Origin: Mycobacterium numidiamassiliense
GTDB lineage: Bacteria > Actinomycetota > Actinomycetes > Mycobacteriales > Mycobacteriaceae
Direction: 5' to 3'
Length of the DNA stretch: 64,000 nucleotides
Assembly (NCBI RefSeq): GCF_900157365.1
Contig: NZ_FUEZ01000004.1
Span: 1,599,066 to 1,663,065 of the forward strand
The notes under the pieces are model-generated. The model made no database searches and was not told where the DNA came from. It was given only the letters and a program-made list of their open reading frames with translations. Below, piece by piece: positions 60,741 to 64,000 of the stretch. A program made the position numbers and the translations under genes. Positions within the stretch are counted from its first letter, which is position 1. The number at the start of each line of letters is the position of its first letter.

Positions 60741-61933
60741 CGCAGCGACGTCTGCTGCTCGACCGACAGCTGCGCGGGCCGGCCGCCGCCCTTGAGCCAG
60801 AAGTACGAGCCTGGCTTGGCGGCCTCGCGGCGGATACCCCAGACCGTGCCCTTGCAGATCGCTTCCTTGACGCTCGCGGCGCTGCGACCGCCCACGGCCA
60901 TGTTCACCGGGGTGTCGTCGGTCCGCGAGAACTGCAGGGTGCCGTAGGTGCGGCCCAGGCTGATGCACTGACCCACGAACGCCTGGCTCACCGCGGCGGG
61001 GGTGGTCCCGGCGATGCGGCTGAGCACGGTGTTGGCGGCCTGGGCGCCCAACGGCCCCGCGGCCTGGCAGCTCATCCGCAACGGCCGGCCCGACGGTGCG
61101 GCCGCATCGCCGGCGGCGATCAAACGATCGTCGTCCACGCTGGTCAGTGTCTCGTCGGTGAGCAGCCGGCCCAGGGAGTCGGTGGTCAAGCCGCTGCGCG
61201 AAGCCAGATCGGGCACGCCGAATCCCGCCGTCCACACGGTCGCGGCGCTGGGCAGCACGGCGCCGTCCGATAGCACCGTGGCGTCCCGGCGAACCTCGCT
61301 CGCGCCAACGGATTCCAGCACCGTCACGCCGAGCTTGCGCAGTTGCTTGGCCACCGAACGACGGCCCCGCTTGCTCAGCGACGGCCCGAGCGTCCCGCCG
61401 CAGAGCAGCGTCACCGGGCGGCCCCGCTCGGCGAGCTCGGCAGCCGTCTCGATGCCGGTCAAGCCCCCGCCGACAACCGTGATGGGCGCGTTGAGCGGTA
61501 GGTCGGCGAGCGCGTAGCGAAGTCGCTGCGCACCTTCCAAGTCAGCGATGGCGTGGGCGAATTCGGCGGCGCCGGGCACTTTGGCGAGCGCGGTGGACGT
61601 GGCGCCGGTGCTACCGACGGCATAGATCAGGTAGTCGTAGGTCAGTTCCGCGCCCGAGGCCAACGACACCCGCCGGGCGGCGGGCTGGATCTGTGCGACG
61701 GTGTCGACGACCAGTCGGATTCCATCGCCCAGCAGCGAGTCGAAATCGGCGGTCGCGGCGCCGGTGTCTGCGACCAACTGGTGCAAGCGGATTCGTTCGA
61801 CGAACACCGGACGGACATTCACCAGGGTGATGTCGATGTCCGCGCGCTGGCGCAGACGGTTGGCCGCCAGCGCGCCGGCGTATCCGCCGCCGACGATGAC
61901 GACATGAGTTCTGGGGTCGGGCAGTTCGGTCAT
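60737..61933 (-). CDS. FAD-dependent NADH dehydrogenase-like oxidoreductase (ECF41 partner)
   Basis: 398 residues from ATG 61933, with GGAG five bases upstream; further starts at 61945 and beyond are less supported. Two Rossmann motifs are clear: THVVIVGGGYAGALAANRL for FAD and PITVVGGGLTGIETAAELAE for NAD(P)H; AAGDAAAPSG is the second FAD contact. It resembles the NDH-2/AIF-like family. The ATGA overlap with the sigma-factor gene shows translational coupling, and such oxidoreductases are the usual genomic partners and probable targets of ECF41 sigma factors. Substrate unknown. Confidence 0.88.
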   Translation of the reverse strand: MTELPDPRTHVVIVGGGYAGALAANRLRQRADIDITLVNVRPVFVERIRLHQLVADTGAATADFDSLLGDGIRLVVDTVAQIQPAARRVSLASGAELTYDYLIYAVGSTGATSTALAKVPGAAEFAHAIADLEGAQRLRYALADLPLNAPITVVGGGLTGIETAAELAERGRPVTLLCGGTLGPSLSKRGRRSVAKQLRKLGVTVLESVGASEVRRDATVLSDGAVLPSAATVWTAGFGVPDLASRSGLTTDSLGRLLTDETLTSVDDDRLIAAGDAAAPSGRPLRMSCQAAGPLGAQAANTVLSRIAGTTPAAVSQAFVGQCISLGRTYGTLQFSRTDDTPVNMAVGGRSAASVKEAICKGTVWGIRREAAKPGSYFWLKGGGRPAQLSVEQQTSLR

Positions 61934-62262
61934 TGCTGTCTCCATTCTCGCGGGTTGTGCCCTCCAGACACCGCAGGTCGGCGAAGCGTGACAGCTCTGC
62001 CCCGAAATGTGAGCCGGCTCACTGGCGAGGCGTCCAAATATCGCGTTTGACCACGTCATAACCCCGCGTGAGAGGTGCGGCGGATGCTAGGCTGCGGTAC
62101 ACCAATTCGTGACTTGCCCCGGGTGATTCACAGCCAGACACGCCGCGAAGTTTGGGGCTCTGCAGTGCACGTTGTGTGCAATGTAGGTAGCAACCGTGAA
62201 GACGACTACTTCCGGATTGGGCAGGCGCCCGGCCGGGACGTCTGCCCGCATCGGAGGAGCCC
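61934..62262. other. Divergent intergenic region
   Basis: About 330 bases between the oxidoreductase and GGDEF-EAL genes. No gene is seen; it must hold both promoters and, if the ECF41 factor is autoregulated, its target promoter on the minus strand. The last 15 bases contain the GGAGGAG ribosome site of the next gene. Confidence 0.5.
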
Positions 62263-64000
62263 GTGCCGCGCAGCCTGGATCTGGTCGTCACCTCCGTCGC
62301 CACTCAGTTGATGGAAGCTACAGCGGCGACGGCCACTCAGGTGAGCGAAAAGGTACTCGCGGAGCTCGTTGAGCAGTTCGACGTGGACGCCAGTTTTTTG
62401 CGCCACCACGACCACGACATCGGAGCCTGGGTGCTGGTCGCGGAGTGGCCGCTGTCGCAGGCCGATGCCGGGGATTCGGACTCAACTGCTGGGGTGCACT
62501 TCACCAGCACCGACACGCTGCTGGCCCAATGTGAGGACGGCAGGCAACCGGTCGTGGTCGGGCCCGGTAGGCCAAAGCGTTCGTGGTGGCGCCGGCCGGG
62601 TTCGGCCGAGGGGGGCGACGCACCGTCGGTGGCCGCAGCACCGCTGGTGTCGGGCGAGGTGACCACCGGCGTGCTGGGCTTCGTGAAGTTCGGTGCGCGC
62701 CGGTGGCGACAAGTTGAGATCAACACGCTCGAGGCGGTTGCCGCGCTGTTCGCACAGCTTCAGGCGCGTCTGGCGGCGGAAGAAAAGCTGCGCTACCTGG
62801 CCGAGCACGATGACCTGACCGGGTTGTTCAACCGCCGGGCGTTGATCGCGCATCTCTCCGAAAGGCTCGCCGCGGCAAGCCCGGGCCCGGTCGCGGTGTT
62901 GTACCTCGACCTCGATCGTCTCAAGCCGATCAACGACTATCTCGGGCACACGGCGGGTGACTGGTTCATCAGGGTCTTCGCGCAACGCCTTCGGGTATGT
63001 GCCGGCCAGAGCATGATCGCCCGATTGGGCGGGGATGAATTCGTCGTCGTCCCCGATGAGCCGATGTCGACGGCGACCGCGGAGGCGTTCGCCCGTCGGG
63101 TGGGGGCGATGCTGCGAGAGCGACTGGCCATCGGCGGGCACATGATCACCCGCACCGTCAGCATCGGTTTGGCCACGGGCACACCGGGGCGCGACAACAG
63201 CACCGATCTGCTGCGCCGAGCCGATGAGGCCGTCTTGACGGCTAAGCGCGGCGGCGGCAATCAAATTGCGGTGTCCACCGATGACATGTCGCTGAAAAAC
63301 GCCTTCCGCAACGACATTGAGCTGCATCTGCAGGGCGATATCGATAGCGAAGCCCTGCTGCTGCACTATTTGCCCGAGGTCGATCTGTGGACCGGGGCCA
63401 TCGTGGCGGCCGAGGCGCTGGTGCGTTGGCGACACCCGATTTGGGGTCTGCTGCTGCCGGATTCGTTCATCGGGATTGCCGAATCCACCAACCTGGCCGG
63501 GGAATTGGGTCAATGGGTGATGCGCAGCGCCTGCGCCGAGTTCAGCCGATGGCGAGCCAACGGGGTGGGGCTGAACGCGGTGCTGCGTATCAACGTGTCG
63601 CCCGTTCAACTGATCACCCGTGGTTTCGTGCGCAGCGTCGCCGACACCATCGCGGAGTTCGGTATCGACGGCAGCTCGGTGTGTTTGGAGATTACCGAGC
63701 GTGCCGTGGTGCACGACATCGAGACCACGCGAAAAACCTTGGCAGAGCTCAAGGAGGTCGGGGTCCAGATCGCTATCGACGACTTCGGCACCGGTTATGC
63801 GGTGTTGTCGCATCTGAAGTCGCTCCCGGTCGACATGCTCAAGATCGATGCCGGGTTTGTGCGTGATTTAGGCACTAATGCAGGCGATTTGGCGATCGTG
63901 CGCGCAATCATCGGACTCGCCGAGGCGTTTGGCTTGCAACTGGTCGCCGAAGGCGTTGAAACCCCTGCTGCGGCACTGACTTTGATGCAGCATGGCTGTC
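62263..64000 (+). CDS. GGDEF-EAL protein (diguanylate cyclase/phosphodiesterase), 3' truncated by window edge
   Basis: 579 codons are visible from GTG 62263, which follows GGAGGAG. Residues 1-185 form a GAF-like sensory region; a GGDEF domain follows, with LYLDLDRLKPINDYLGH and RLGGDEFVVVP near residue 257; then an EAL domain with AEALVRW, RINVSPVQL, CLEITERAV, IDDFGTGY, LKIDAGFV and VAEGVET, so all visible metal and catalytic residues are present. The RxxD inhibitory site before GGDEF is missing. Only the last 30 or so residues are cut off. M. tuberculosis Rv1354c has the same GAF-GGDEF-EAL layout and makes and degrades c-di-GMP. Confidence 0.93.
   Translation, partial: MPRSLDLVVTSVATQLMEATAATATQVSEKVLAELVEQFDVDASFLRHHDHDIGAWVLVAEWPLSQADAGDSDSTAGVHFTSTDTLLAQCEDGRQPVVVGPGRPKRSWWRRPGSAEGGDAPSVAAAPLVSGEVTTGVLGFVKFGARRWRQVEINTLEAVAALFAQLQARLAAEEKLRYLAEHDDLTGLFNRRALIAHLSERLAAASPGPVAVLYLDLDRLKPINDYLGHTAGDWFIRVFAQRLRVCAGQSMIARLGGDEFVVVPDEPMSTATAEAFARRVGAMLRERLAIGGHMITRTVSIGLATGTPGRDNSTDLLRRADEAVLTAKRGGGNQIAVSTDDMSLKNAFRNDIELHLQGDIDSEALLLHYLPEVDLWTGAIVAAEALVRWRHPIWGLLLPDSFIGIAESTNLAGELGQWVMRSACAEFSRWRANGVGLNAVLRINVSPVQLITRGFVRSVADTIAEFGIDGSSVCLEITERAVVHDIETTRKTLAELKEVGVQIAIDDFGTGYAVLSHLKSLPVDMLKIDAGFVRDLGTNAGDLAIVRAIIGLAEAFGLQLVAEGVETPAAALTLMQHGC

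Noticed and set aside
62482..63813. 443-codon minus-strand frame
   Set aside because: Antisense to the GGDEF-EAL gene with all catalytic motifs on the plus strand.

Overview
The window is chromosomal DNA of a slow-growing, nontuberculous Mycobacterium. Support for this comes from the high GC content, GTG starts, a PPE-SVP protein, a DesA3-type desaturase and flanks that follow, gene for gene, the order I know from M. tuberculosis Rv0993 to Rv1005c: galU, moeA/glp, rimJ, the sepX/glpR-type membrane protein, tRNA-Ala on the left; the cAMP-regulated acetyltransferase (Rv0998), lipoproteins, alkB-like, arcA, pmt, rsmI, pabB on the right. Species cannot be named from sequence alone.

Relative to that backbone about 46 kb (4.2-50.6 kb) sits between the tRNA-Ala(CGC) gene and the Rv0998 homologue, in three parts. 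(1) 4.19-9.11 kb: a small decayed island bracketed by a 25-bp direct repeat of the tRNA 3' end. It carries a truncated serine recombinase, a compositionally distinct beta-propeller/GH16-like protein, a frameshifted DevS/DosT-type kinase that has also lost its phospho-acceptor His, and a PAS-ANTAR regulator. (2) 9.1-25.9 kb: accessory metabolism. It holds a JmjC-like oxygenase, a TetR/GMC oxidoreductase/esterase unit with a clear operator dyad, two divergent sulfite-oxidase-fold molybdoenzymes, a TPR-2OG oxygenase, an SDR/ferredoxin-reductase/DesA3-like desaturase run, an aldo-keto reductase and a two-gene permease. (3) 26.2-50.6 kb: a large, apparently complete Wzx/Wzy-type surface polysaccharide locus, the most unusual part of the window.

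The polysaccharide locus begins with a PE remnant and a PPE-SVP gene closely spaced with an RmlC-like epimerase, a WcaJ-like initiating sugar-phosphate transferase and a one-module NRPS (C-A-T-TE). It continues with a hexapeptide acyltransferase, a GT4 glycosyltransferase and FkbM methyltransferase (minus strand), two small CrcB-like membrane proteins, a GH71-like hydrolase, a DUF218 protein, gmd and GDP-fucose synthase, a WcaI-like glycosyltransferase, an anchored beta-sandwich protein, a single polypeptide fusing a Wzx-like flippase to a Wzy-like polymerase, an SGNH-fold protein and two Wzz-like proteins with degenerate BY-kinase domains. Together these suggest a fucose-containing polysaccharide built on a lipid carrier, possibly decorated with an amino acid, methyl and acyl groups. 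A 14-bp AT-rich sequence occurs upstream of both main plus-strand operons.

The right flank returns to the conserved backbone, with a 39-bp tandem repeat (four copies) at the convergent rsmI/pabB junction, then an ECF41-type sigma factor coupled to a flavin oxidoreductase, and finally a GGDEF-EAL protein that runs off the window.
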